Shown: positions 36,980 through 45,784 of the stretch, piece after piece | Layout: each line of letters starts with the position of its first letter | Numbering within the stretch: position 1 is the first letter of the stretch | Origin: Chitinophagaceae bacterium PMP191F | GTDB taxonomy: Bacteria; Bacteroidota; Bacteroidia; Chitinophagales; Chitinophagaceae | NCBI GenBank assembly: GCA_001302245.1 | Contig: LGYU01000033.1 | Coordinates: 62,001 to 126,000, forward strand | DNA length: 64,000 bases | Direction: 5' to 3' | The notes under the pieces: generated by a model | The model's input: only the letters and a program-made list of their open reading frames with translations | The model's database searches: none | Told to the model about the DNA's origin: nothing | Program-made: the position numbers and the translations under genes

Positions 36980-38383
36980 TTACTCCTGTAAAAAATCCGT
37001 GATACCACGTCGCAGATCGGCCATAGCAGGTCTGCTGGTGGGAGCAACACGGATACAACGTAAGGCCAGGTTTACAATCTTACTGTCACCGGCCAATGCT
37101 TTCAGTTTTACTTTTATAAGATCCAGGTCATTTTTATTTCTGAACTCAGTATGCTTTCCTGTAAGCATATAGATCAGCACAGCCCCCAGCGCATATACAT
37201 CCTCATACACCGTAGGCTTTACAGAACGCATCTGTTCGGGCGATACATAACCAATGGTACCCATGCCAAATGGTGGAATAGGCGTATTCTCTTTTAATGA
37301 AAATGCCAGCTCAAAGTCAATAACGGTTACTTTGTCTGTTTTGGGATCTATGATGAAGTTCATGGGTGTAATATCACGGTGTACATATCCATGTTCATGA
37401 ATAGTGTTGATAGTATCCAGCAATGCCAGGAAATACCGCATCAGTAGTTTCTGAGTACCCTTGTCCAGTTCTTTCCAGTCTTTTTCCTTGTAGTAAGGAA
37501 CCATCATATCCATCAGCTTGGTACCTTCAGCCCAGTCAATGATCAGGAAACTATCGCCGTGTTTTTCAAAATAATCAATGTACCTGGGTGTGCGAACGAT
37601 ACCCTGCAATTCTTCAATCACCTTTTTTTGCCACAATAACCTTTCGCGGATAGTCCTGCCGAATGTATCACAGGCAGCATTGGCCCTTCCATGTTTTACC
37701 AGGCACCAGGTACAACTGAGTTTTTTAAGATTGATGGCCTTGTGAATACTGCCTTTGTAGGTGTTTGATATTTCATTCATCAACAGGTAAAGCTTACCTA
37801 CAAACCTGCCATTCTGTGATTTGTTGTAGCGGATGTCGGGCGTAAAAGGTATTTTATTCTTTTCGGGTATGAACAGTTTGTAATATTCTATTTGTCCATT
37901 ACCCTTTAAGGACGCAGAAAATTCAGCATATACGTTTTGTGATAAACGCAATGCATCAATAACTTCTACGCCTGTGTATTTTTCGGTAAGAGGTGCAAGG
38001 CCTTTAGCCAGCATTACCGCGTCTTCATCAGAGTTGGTGGAGATAATGATGTTCTTGCCTACATTTTCCAGTTTGTATTCCCCTTCGTTCTGTGCCCTGT
38101 GTTCGGCATGACTTTTAATGGTCTGGAAAGCCACCTGGTGTTCTTTAAGGAAAGGCAATACATCCGCCAGCAATTGTTCGGCCTGCCGCGGAATAACGGA
38201 AATATAGAGCAGCCAGCCGGTAAATTTAAAATCACCGCTGACCAGGTATGTTTCTTTTTCCTTGAATTCAATGCCTGCTCTTTTGAAAACTGGGATATAA
38301 CTACCCTGATCTTCATTAACAGAGTGGTACTGCGGATTAACCCTGTGAAATCCTCCTTTTGCAATGTTGGATGAGTTTTTCAT
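36980..38383 (-). CDS. LanKC/RamC-like lyase-kinase protein without cyclase domain
   Basis: 467 residues, soluble. Residues ~1-195 resemble the N-terminal lyase-like domain of class III/IV lanthionine synthetases: GWLLYISVIPRQAEQLLADV, FLKEHQVAFQTIKS and NVGKNIIISTNSDEDAV. Residues ~205-467 are a protein kinase-like domain with Lys in LVKHGR (230), Glu247, HRDITPMNF (335-343), DFE at 356-358 in place of DFG, GYVSPEQ, and DVYALGAVLIYMLTGK. LanKC proteins are about 850 residues and carry a LanC cyclase at the C-terminus; none is present here. The YxRYG-type motif of the lyase domain reads VYAEF, so the elimination step may be lost. It begins 12 bases after the membrane protein gene. It could be a RiPP enzyme or a signalling kinase. 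I saw no LanC or certain precursor peptide nearby. Confidence 0.65.
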   Translation of the reverse strand: MKNSSNIAKGGFHRVNPQYHSVNEDQGSYIPVFKRAGIEFKEKETYLVSGDFKFTGWLLYISVIPRQAEQLLADVLPFLKEHQVAFQTIKSHAEHRAQNEGEYKLENVGKNIIISTNSDEDAVMLAKGLAPLTEKYTGVEVIDALRLSQNVYAEFSASLKGNGQIEYYKLFIPEKNKIPFTPDIRYNKSQNGRFVGKLYLLMNEISNTYKGSIHKAINLKKLSCTWCLVKHGRANAACDTFGRTIRERLLWQKKVIEELQGIVRTPRYIDYFEKHGDSFLIIDWAEGTKLMDMMVPYYKEKDWKELDKGTQKLLMRYFLALLDTINTIHEHGYVHRDITPMNFIIDPKTDKVTVIDFELAFSLKENTPIPPFGMGTIGYVSPEQMRSVKPTVYEDVYALGAVLIYMLTGKHTEFRNKNDLDLIKVKLKALAGDSKIVNLALRCIRVAPTSRPAMADLRRGITDFLQE

Positions 38384-38395
38384 ATACCCTGTTTT

Positions 38396-40054
38396 TTAAG
38401 GATGAAGTGCTGCATTTCCCGCAGCAATATTGTTGCTGTCTGCTGTAAGTTGTTGTATTGACGTATCGCTGTTTTCTGTTACTGTCTGTGGTGCCAGCAA
38501 CCTGGTCATAAATGCAATGAGCCCAACACATACTACCATCGGAAATACCTGGTAGCGCATTACAATGATGGTGGCTGTTATAGAAAAAGCAAAGTTGGCT
38601 GCCTGGAATAATGTAAGGATCAGCAGGGTTCTGTTGAACTCTTTACTCATTTGCCTGTATTTTCTGGTGATCACAAACCATAGTAACAGGCCAAACATTG
38701 CTACATGTATAACAAGGCAGAAGAAAGGATAGGCCATCAGTATATAGCCCTGCGCACTCAGTGACGATGATTTGATATTGTTATCGGGATAATGGAACCA
38801 TTTGGCAGCAACAGGCGCCACTACATTACGTCCCAGGTTATAGACCTCCAGTTTCTCCAGTGGCGGCAGAAAATAATTCCTGCTGTTCATCAGCATAAAA
38901 TAGCGGGCATAGGCAACAGGATTCTTTTTAAGGATCCATGAGCCGTATTCATCAAAGTCTGCAGAACCTTTACCCCAGTTGATCACACTGCCCAGTTTAG
39001 ACGTATCACGGTAATGTTTCATCAGGTAGGTCTTTAACGGTGCTTCTGGTTGCCGTATAAAGAAATTACCTACATAACCGGACAGTTGTTCATTGAAATC
39101 AGGTGGTACCTTTTTATAAAAGTTTTTTGCAAGTGTATCCAGTTCACGTGCCGAGGCAGAAGGTAATTCGGCTGGATTTACCTGGATGTGATCATAAATA
39201 TACAGGGCATTGTTGGCTAGTTGCCAGCCGGTGAATAATGAGAATGTTTTTGTTCCCGTAAGTTCATAGGCTGCTTCCCTGGTTCGTTGCACAAAGATGA
39301 AGATCAACAGCACCGGCAACGCCATCCCTATAAATTTGATATATCTGCGGTGTTGTGATAATAACAGTGTGATGATGGTAATAACAGGATAGTAATAGGC
39401 ATTGTTGCGTACCGTAAAACACAGGAACAGTATAATGGCATGTGTAAATACCTGGTACATCATCGGGCTGTAAATGATCCAGATCAGTTGTGTAATCCAT
39501 ATCAGGCTCAGTGCCAGAAAGAGGGGATCACTGTTCACATAATTACATACGTATAAAAAAAGCGGGTTGAAGAAAAGAAACACATACAACGCCAGTTTGG
39601 AGTTGTCTGTAACGTTGAAAAAATACAGGATGGTAAAATAGAAGTACAGTGCTGTGATGCTATACAGGAAATACTGAAATGCGATCAATGCAGTATCATA
39701 AAATGAAACGGCATGAAAAGCCATCAGGAATTTGGAATATCCTATGGGCCAGATATTGACAGCAAGGTTGTTTTCTGCTGCAAACAGGTAACTGTACGAA
39801 TCGGAAAAAAAATCAGGGTAGGGATAGAAAATTTTAAAAATGACAAACTCTACCAGCATTGCAATAAGCGCTATCCAGAACAACTGCCTGTTTTGCTTAT
39901 CTCCAAAAACAAATTTTCTGAAGGCGGGCCGGTCATATTGAACGGTTGATATCCTGCCTTGTGACGAACTACCTGATTGTGCATGACTGCCAGACGTAGC
40001 ATTTGCATGAGTGTTCATATTATTTTCAGCATTTAGGTCTGATAATAAATTCAT
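38396..40054 (-). CDS. GT-C-like multi-pass membrane protein
   Basis: About 552 residues with roughly ten or eleven membrane segments. After a Ser/Gly/Gln/Asn-rich soluble N-terminus the first span is FWIALIAMLVEFVIFKIFY, followed by PYPDFFSDSYSYLFAAENNL. An Asp/Ser-rich first loop (DFFSDS, residues 81-86) resembles the acidic motif of GT-C glycosyltransferases that use lipid-linked sugars. A soluble loop sits in the middle (EYGSWILKKNPVAYARYF). Family is not certain. An in-frame ATG at 40018 gives a shorter start and cannot be excluded. It is co-transcribed with the LanKC-like gene downstream (12-base gap) and lies 154 bases below the AraC gene on the same strand. Confidence 0.65.
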   Translation of the reverse strand: MNLLSDLNAENNMNTHANATSGSHAQSGSSSQGRISTVQYDRPAFRKFVFGDKQNRQLFWIALIAMLVEFVIFKIFYPYPDFFSDSYSYLFAAENNLAVNIWPIGYSKFLMAFHAVSFYDTALIAFQYFLYSITALYFYFTILYFFNVTDNSKLALYVFLFFNPLFLYVCNYVNSDPLFLALSLIWITQLIWIIYSPMMYQVFTHAIILFLCFTVRNNAYYYPVITIITLLLSQHRRYIKFIGMALPVLLIFIFVQRTREAAYELTGTKTFSLFTGWQLANNALYIYDHIQVNPAELPSASARELDTLAKNFYKKVPPDFNEQLSGYVGNFFIRQPEAPLKTYLMKHYRDTSKLGSVINWGKGSADFDEYGSWILKKNPVAYARYFMLMNSRNYFLPPLEKLEVYNLGRNVVAPVAAKWFHYPDNNIKSSSLSAQGYILMAYPFFCLVIHVAMFGLLLWFVITRKYRQMSKEFNRTLLILTLFQAANFAFSITATIIVMRYQVFPMVVCVGLIAFMTRLLAPQTVTENSDTSIQQLTADSNNIAAGNAALHP

Positions 40055-40095
40055 TACACCTTGCGTAATGCATTACAATATGCCATCTGGGGCAT
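40052..40095 (-). promoter_or_regulatory. Palindrome and tiny leader ORF upstream of the membrane protein
   Basis: A perfect 12-bp palindrome GTAATGCATTAC lies at 40065-40076, with a further CATTAC at 40052-40057. In the same stretch a minus-strand ORF (40095 down to 40054, 13 residues MPQMAYCNALRKV) ends as TAATG with the start codon of the 552-residue gene. It could be a coupled leader peptide or an operator; both are guesses. Confidence 0.3.
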
Positions 40096-40208
40096 GTAAC
40101 AGGCAGAAGTTTACAGGTTCTTCTGAAGAAGTGATAGAAGGGATGATATGGTATTAAAATTACAATGTATTGTTACACACACAATACCCGAACCGGAAGA
40201 AAAAATTA

Positions 40209-41219
40209 TCATTTTGAATGATTGTTGTTTTTCATATTCCTGAAGTAAATAGGTGGTTTCCCGTAGTAGGTTTTAAAATCGCGCGAAAAATTCTGATTCA
40301 GTAAACCCAGCGTATGACTGATCTCTTTAATACTCATGTCGGTAGACTCTACCAGCTTTTTAGCATGCTCCATTTGTACCTGGTGAAAGTATTCCATAAC
40401 ACTCATATTATATACTTGTCTGAAACCCTTGGACAATTTGTCTTTATTCCAGCCGGCAAGCCGGGCCAGTTCCTGCAGGCCGGGTCTTCTTTCCGGTTGT
40501 TCGGAAATTGCTTTCCTGATCTGGTGGATGGTATTGAAATCCTGTTGTTTTTTTAATACCTGTTGTATGGAAGGCAACGATACCGAAAAACAATCCAGTG
40601 CTTCGATCAGTGTATCCCTGCTTCTTGCTTCATAAAAAACAGGGTACAGGTTGCAGGCAGTATCGTATTGTTTATGGATCAGCGAAAAAACATTGTTGAC
40701 AAGATTGGGAGGGGCTACCCGGTTTTCGGAGCAAAGGACTCTATATTCTCCCCGGCCCGTTGCTTCGGTGAATGGCGATAACACAGGGTAATAAGCTGTA
40801 AGCTGTTGCAGATAGGTAACCGGATAGGTAATAAAAATAATTTCAGAAAGCATACCGGCCTGCAGGTGAAGCTGCCATCCCTGAGCAGCCTGGAAAAACA
40901 GGTTAAGCGCATGGGGATGCAGCAATAAAGTGTGTGGTCCGCAGGTGATTTTGCCGGCGTTACCTGCAGATAATAGCAGGCTGATACAGGGTGGCGCAAT
41001 ATTGTAACCAACAGTTACGTCTTCATGGGCCAGGGTAGTGAAATACAGCAATGAACCGTCTGTACCCTTTCTTTCCTGTAATAAACTGGTAAAGGCAGCG
41101 CATTGAAAGGTCCTGTAATGATCGTAAGGAATAACGGTATCCTGTAATAAAGCAGGGATGGCAGCATTTTCCTGTATATCGGAATGCCGCTGCGCCTGTA
41201 CATGAACAGACTCCAGCAT
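40209..41219 (-). CDS. AraC family transcriptional regulator
   Basis: 336 residues. The C-terminal ~95 residues are a typical AraC/XylS DNA-binding domain: RPGLQELARLAGWNKDKLSK, GFRQVYNMSVMEYFHQVQME, then the second helix-turn-helix SIKEISHTLGLLNQNFSRDF ending with KTYYGKPPIYFR. The N-terminal ~230 residues show no clear known sensor domain. It is transcribed in the same direction as the GT-C-like and LanKC-like genes, 154 bases upstream of the first, and divergent from the propeller regulator at 41443. It may control either set. Confidence 0.9.
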   Translation of the reverse strand: MLESVHVQAQRHSDIQENAAIPALLQDTVIPYDHYRTFQCAAFTSLLQERKGTDGSLLYFTTLAHEDVTVGYNIAPPCISLLLSAGNAGKITCGPHTLLLHPHALNLFFQAAQGWQLHLQAGMLSEIIFITYPVTYLQQLTAYYPVLSPFTEATGRGEYRVLCSENRVAPPNLVNNVFSLIHKQYDTACNLYPVFYEARSRDTLIEALDCFSVSLPSIQQVLKKQQDFNTIHQIRKAISEQPERRPGLQELARLAGWNKDKLSKGFRQVYNMSVMEYFHQVQMEHAKKLVESTDMSIKEISHTLGLLNQNFSRDFKTYYGKPPIYFRNMKNNNHSK

Positions 41220-41442
41220 AGAATAAGGTTTATACAGGCCTTAGGTAAGGCCTGCGGTGATATTTTTGATCTCAGAAGGAGAGTAACAGGTAAGGGAATG
41301 CTGTTATACTAAAGATACTGAATTTTGGTGGTAAACGCAACTGCCGGTAGCTGCCTGTTGTAGCTCCCCAACGGTTTATCACGAAGAATTTTTGTTACCC
41401 TGTGCGAAGTGATTATTTTTATTGCGAAATACTCAGATACGA

Positions 41443-44349
41443 ATGCTGAAAGCATTTTTTGCAACGATTGCCATTGGTATATATACAACCGCCTTTACCC
41501 AGAATACCATCGGCATTCCCAATATAGTCAACTACCAGAAACAGCAATACAATGCAGGTAGCCAGAACTGGAACATGGCGCAGGATAAGAACGGCATCAT
41601 GTACTTTGCCAATAATAATGGACTATTGGTGTTTGATGGCGCTACCTGGCGTAATTACCCACTTCCCAACAAAACCATTGTACGTTCGCTGGCCATGGGC
41701 GAGGAAGGGCGTATTTATGTAGGCGGGCAAGGAGAGTTCGGCTATTTTGCTCCCGACAAAAACAGCGAGCTGGCTTATACCTCTCTCAAAAACCTGTTAC
41801 CTTCCCGGGAACATGATTTTGCTGATATCTGGAACGTATGCATTTTCCGGCAGCATATTTTCTTTCGCTCCAACAAAAAAATACTGGAACTGTCCGGTAA
41901 TACCGTTATTCCCCACAATAGTATTAACTGGTGGTTCCTGGGACGCACCAGTACCGAACTGCTGGCCTACGAATATTCGCAGGGATTGCTGGTATTCAGG
42001 AACGGGCAATGGGTGCCGCGCGTTAAGCAGGGTGCTTTGCCGGCTGATATACAGATCAGGGCTGCGCTGGATATCGGGCAGGATAGCGTTCTGCTGGCAT
42101 CTATGCTGCACGGCTTATATATACTGCATCAAGATGTAGTGACACCTTTTGAAACGCCTGATATTAAAACCATTGCTGCCAATAATATTTCTTCTGCCTG
42201 TATGTTATCGCCCGACAGAATTGCCATCGGTACAAACCTGGGCGGTTGTTTTGTGATCAATAAGGCGGGCAGGTTTATTCAGCGTTTGTCTAAAAAAGAA
42301 GGTATACAGAACAACAATATCCTGAGCCTTGGTATGGACAAAGACAAAAACCTGTGGCTGGGACTGGACAATGGCATTGACCTGATAACCTATAGTAACT
42401 CCATCAAGAACATCTTCCCGGAGCAGGATGATAAAAACTCCGGTTATACTTCCATTGTACACAACAATAAATTGTACCTGGGCGTAGCCACCGGTGTGTA
42501 TAGCGTGGCATTGACGGGTAACAATAAGGACCTGAGCTATACCAATGGCACGTTTGGTTTTGTAGAAAATACCAAGGGCCAGGTGTGGAACCTTTCAGAA
42601 GTGAATGGCAAACTGCTGATGGGGCATAATAAAGGAGCATTTGTTATTGAGAACAATAACGCCAAGGCTATTGACCTGAAAACCGGCTTCTGGGTCTTTA
42701 TGCCGTTGTATCCTGTCAGTCCTTCACCTGTAGTGCTGGCTGGTACATATAATGGTGTGAATTTTTACAATTACAACAACGGCGTTTTTTCCAATCCGGT
42801 AATACATGCGCATTTTGAGTCGGCCCGGTATATTGTGATCGATAAAGATGTTATCTGGGCTGTTCATCCTTATAAGGGCATTTACAAGGTCACTTTTGAT
42901 AAACAGGGGTCTCCCGTTGCCAGTGTATTTGAAGATAAACATGGCATATTATCGCCCAATCACAACCATCTTTTCAAGGTGGGAGACAGGATTGTACTTA
43001 CTTCCGATAAAGGCATTTTTGAATACGACCATGCCAGTGGCGATTTTATACCTTCAGCCTACTTTTCCCGGATCTTCGGCAGCATTCCTGTAAGTTATAT
43101 GAAAGCAGACCCGTCCGGAAATATCTGGTTCATCCAGGACCGCAAAGTAGGCATTGTTGATAAAAGCAGAACAAGATCCGGCATCGTATACATTTCAGAG
43201 CTTGATAACAAGATCATGGCAGGTGGTTTTGAGCACATCAATATTATTGACAGCAACAATGTGTTTATAGCCGGCGAAAAAGGCTTTTTTCATGTAAACT
43301 ATGCGGAGTATAAAAAAAGTAAGTATCCTTTAAATGTATTGATCCGCAATGTGGCTTCTGCCACCCGTAGAGACGGACTTATTTTTGGTGGTTATCGCGA
43401 ACAGGCATTACTGCCCGTTCCTGCCATTGAATACAAGAATAACTCCCTGCATTTTGAATGTGCTTCTATTTTATATGGCCAGGAACAGAATACCGAATAC
43501 AGTTACTGGCTGGATGGTTTTGACAAAAACTGGTCTGAATGGTCCAGGAAAACGGAAAGAGATTATACCAATCTGCCGGAAGGCAATTATACACTCAGGG
43601 TTAAATGCAGGAACAATCTAGATAATGAATCGCCGGTGGCCACGTATGCATTTGTAGTGTTACCGCCGTGGTACCGAACTATATGGGCATATCTCCTGTA
43701 TTCCCTCGCATTTTTTGGATTACTGTATGCTTTTTATAAAAAACAGCAGAAAAAATACCAGCGTCGTGAACAGATAAGACTCAAGGAACAGCAGCGTAAA
43801 TACAACGAGGAACAAAAACAGCTGCAGATGGAGCATGAGATCGAGATCAGTAAAAATGAAAAACAGATCGTTCAGCTCACCAACGAAAAATTGCAGGCTG
43901 AACTGGAACATAAGAACTCAGAACTTGCCACATCGGCCATGAACATGGTGCGCAAAATGGAGATCTTCAACCGCCTGCGTGAAGATCTGCTGAACTATAA
44001 AGCCAATGCTGAAAGCGAGAAAAATAATTCCAAAGAATTTCAGAAGATCATCCGTGTAATAGACAAGGAGCTGGATCATAACGAAGAATGGGAACAGTTT
44101 GCCAAACACTTCGATAATGTGCATACCAACTATCTTAAAAAACTGAAAGAATTGTATCCCGATCTTTCCGGTACAGAGTTAAAGCTGTCTGCTTATCTGC
44201 GGTTAAGTCTTTCTACCAAAGAGATTGCACAGTTGATGAACATCTCTATACGTGGTGTGGAAACCAGCCGCTATCGTCTACGCAAAAAACTGGGATTGGA
44301 AAATGAAGTGAACCTGGTGGATTTCCTGGCGAACCTGACAAAGAGTTAG
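41443..44349 (+). CDS. Beta-propeller/Y_Y_Y sensor with C-terminal LuxR-type HTH
   Basis: About 968 residues in one hybrid regulator. The ATG at 41443 gives a signal peptide (MLKAFFATIAIGIYTTAF); the upstream frame would need a TTG. The periplasmic part is a beta-propeller with repeated blades (NGIMYFANNNGLLVFDGATW, NNNILSLGMDKDKNLWLGLD). A Y_Y_Y domain (about residues 668-735, SYWLDGFDKNWSEWS) follows, then one membrane span (about 746-765), a long coiled coil, and a LuxR-like helix-turn-helix near 915-955 (LSTKEIAQLMNISIRGVETS). There is no histidine kinase domain, unlike hybrid two-component systems. It probably senses an oligosaccharide and regulates the GH18/GH9 or GH30/GH2 genes that follow. 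Confidence 0.85.
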   Translation: MLKAFFATIAIGIYTTAFTQNTIGIPNIVNYQKQQYNAGSQNWNMAQDKNGIMYFANNNGLLVFDGATWRNYPLPNKTIVRSLAMGEEGRIYVGGQGEFGYFAPDKNSELAYTSLKNLLPSREHDFADIWNVCIFRQHIFFRSNKKILELSGNTVIPHNSINWWFLGRTSTELLAYEYSQGLLVFRNGQWVPRVKQGALPADIQIRAALDIGQDSVLLASMLHGLYILHQDVVTPFETPDIKTIAANNISSACMLSPDRIAIGTNLGGCFVINKAGRFIQRLSKKEGIQNNNILSLGMDKDKNLWLGLDNGIDLITYSNSIKNIFPEQDDKNSGYTSIVHNNKLYLGVATGVYSVALTGNNKDLSYTNGTFGFVENTKGQVWNLSEVNGKLLMGHNKGAFVIENNNAKAIDLKTGFWVFMPLYPVSPSPVVLAGTYNGVNFYNYNNGVFSNPVIHAHFESARYIVIDKDVIWAVHPYKGIYKVTFDKQGSPVASVFEDKHGILSPNHNHLFKVGDRIVLTSDKGIFEYDHASGDFIPSAYFSRIFGSIPVSYMKADPSGNIWFIQDRKVGIVDKSRTRSGIVYISELDNKIMAGGFEHINIIDSNNVFIAGEKGFFHVNYAEYKKSKYPLNVLIRNVASATRRDGLIFGGYREQALLPVPAIEYKNNSLHFECASILYGQEQNTEYSYWLDGFDKNWSEWSRKTERDYTNLPEGNYTLRVKCRNNLDNESPVATYAFVVLPPWYRTIWAYLLYSLAFFGLLYAFYKKQQKKYQRREQIRLKEQQRKYNEEQKQLQMEHEIEISKNEKQIVQLTNEKLQAELEHKNSELATSAMNMVRKMEIFNRLREDLLNYKANAESEKNNSKEFQKIIRVIDKELDHNEEWEQFAKHFDNVHTNYLKKLKELYPDLSGTELKLSAYLRLSLSTKEIAQLMNISIRGVETSRYRLRKKLGLENEVNLVDFLANLTKS

Positions 44350-44465
44350 GGCGTGTGAAACAGCGGTAACCGGCAGCCATAAAGACTTGCTGTTATTTTT
44401 GCTTGTAGCCTTTTGCGATTATGTGAAAGATGAAACGTGAAATCTCAAACCTGCGCAAATAAAAC

Positions 44466-44500
44466 AAATCCCGTCCGAACTGTACATCCGGACGGGATTT
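44466..44500 (+). terminator. Hairpin after the propeller regulator
   Basis: A 12-bp perfect stem AAATCCCGTCCG / CGGACGGGATTT with an 11-base loop. The T-tail is short (TTT only), so it is a weaker but plausible terminator. It could serve the plus-strand regulator, whose stop is at 44349. Confidence 0.5.
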
Positions 44501-44601
44501 ATGAATATAGTAGCATCAATTCTTTATACTGAAAATTGATCATTCTGACCTGTGCATTCTACCCCTGCTTCCTTGTGAACCTTTCAATTAACGTCGGCGG
44601 A

Positions 44602-44625
44602 AACTTAAAACCTATAACCTGCAAC
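44602..44625 (+). repeat. Dispersed 24-nt intergenic repeat, copy C
   Basis: It contains AAACCTATAACCTGCAAC and matches copy A (31302-31325) at 20 of 24 positions. It lies 3 bases beyond the stop codon of the GH18 gene (minus strand). Confidence 0.5.
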
Positions 44626-44628
44626 GGG

Positions 44629-45732
44629 TTATCTCAACACCCTATTCATCTCCGTCAACAAATACCCTTTCGGATCAGAAGAATATTCCCAGAACATTAC
44701 ACCGGCCATCTTTTTCTTCTTGACATAACGGCATTTATATTTTACAGAACGTTCATCATCGTAAGAAATGAATTTGTGTTCAGTTTCATTGAATAAGTAG
44801 GGGGCTTTGGCTTTTTTGTCCCAGTAAGCACGGTAACCCTGTTTGTTGACCAGGCTGTCTTTGATATAAGAATAACCACCGCCGCTACCGGGTGCTGCAA
44901 TTTTCTGGTGCAGGGGATGTTTGGCTGTACTGTCCACCACAGAACCACGTCCGTAAAAGGCAACGCCCATCACCAGTTTAGATGCAGGCACACCGGCAGC
45001 CATAAATGCAGTAACAGCTTTGTTGGCAGAGTTTTCCTTTTCGTAACTATCAGAATGATACAGGTTGGTATGATGACCGGCCACTCCCCAACTATAATCG
45101 TATGTCATCAGGTTAATATAATCCAGGTACTGTTGTGCTTTACCCATTTCAGAGTGTTGCAGAAATTGTTCAAAACCTCCTACAGCGGTAGTCAGCAAAT
45201 AAGTTTTACCGGTTTGCTTTTGTAAGGTGTCCAGCTCCAGTCTCAGCTCCTGGAACATGAGCGTATAATTCTGTTTGTCTTCCGGACGGAAAATATTGCC
45301 GGCTTCACCCTGCATACCGGGATACTCCCAGTCAATATCAACGCCGTCAAGATTGTATTGGGCAATGATATTTACAGCGCTTTCAGCAAATGCTTTGCGG
45401 GCAGTATCAGTAAGTACGGCATCTGAAAAATTCTCACTCCACGACCAGCCGCCGATAGAGATCAGTATTTTCAGATCAGGATTCTTTTGTTTTAACAGGT
45501 TCAGCGTTCTGAAGTTAGTAGTATCTGTTCTTTCATTGTGCAGCCATGCCCGGTGATCTTTAACATCAATAAAGGCGTAATTGATATGTGTAAGTTTGGT
45601 AGCATCGATCAGATCTGTATTCACCAGGCCCCTGTAGCCACCAACGTAACCGATAATTACCGGTTTGGGTTTGGCAGCGCAATTATAAGCGGATAGTACA
45701 GTGAGCAATGTTATATACAGGATAGATTTCAT
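44629..45732 (-). CDS. GH18 chitinase-like enzyme, secreted
   Basis: 367 residues with a signal peptide (MKSILYITLLTVLSAYNCAA). The GH18 barrel is clear: SxGG motif ISIGGWSWSENF at about 91-102, and catalytic DGVDIDWEYPG (DxxDxDxE, Glu136). Later parts include INLMTYDYSWGVAGHHTNLY, VMGVAFYGRGSVVD and MAGVMFWEYSSDPKG. GH18 enzymes cleave chitin or chito-oligosaccharides by substrate-assisted catalysis with the N-acetyl group. It is the last gene of a four-gene minus-strand operon with GH9, DUF5009 and ThuA genes. No carbohydrate-binding module is visible. Confidence 0.92.
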   Translation of the reverse strand: MKSILYITLLTVLSAYNCAAKPKPVIIGYVGGYRGLVNTDLIDATKLTHINYAFIDVKDHRAWLHNERTDTTNFRTLNLLKQKNPDLKILISIGGWSWSENFSDAVLTDTARKAFAESAVNIIAQYNLDGVDIDWEYPGMQGEAGNIFRPEDKQNYTLMFQELRLELDTLQKQTGKTYLLTTAVGGFEQFLQHSEMGKAQQYLDYINLMTYDYSWGVAGHHTNLYHSDSYEKENSANKAVTAFMAAGVPASKLVMGVAFYGRGSVVDSTAKHPLHQKIAAPGSGGGYSYIKDSLVNKQGYRAYWDKKAKAPYLFNETEHKFISYDDERSVKYKCRYVKKKKMAGVMFWEYSSDPKGYLLTEMNRVLR

Positions 45733-45784
45733 GATAATAATTTAAGTAAATGAAAGCAACGTTGTTGTTATAGTGTTGGTAATA

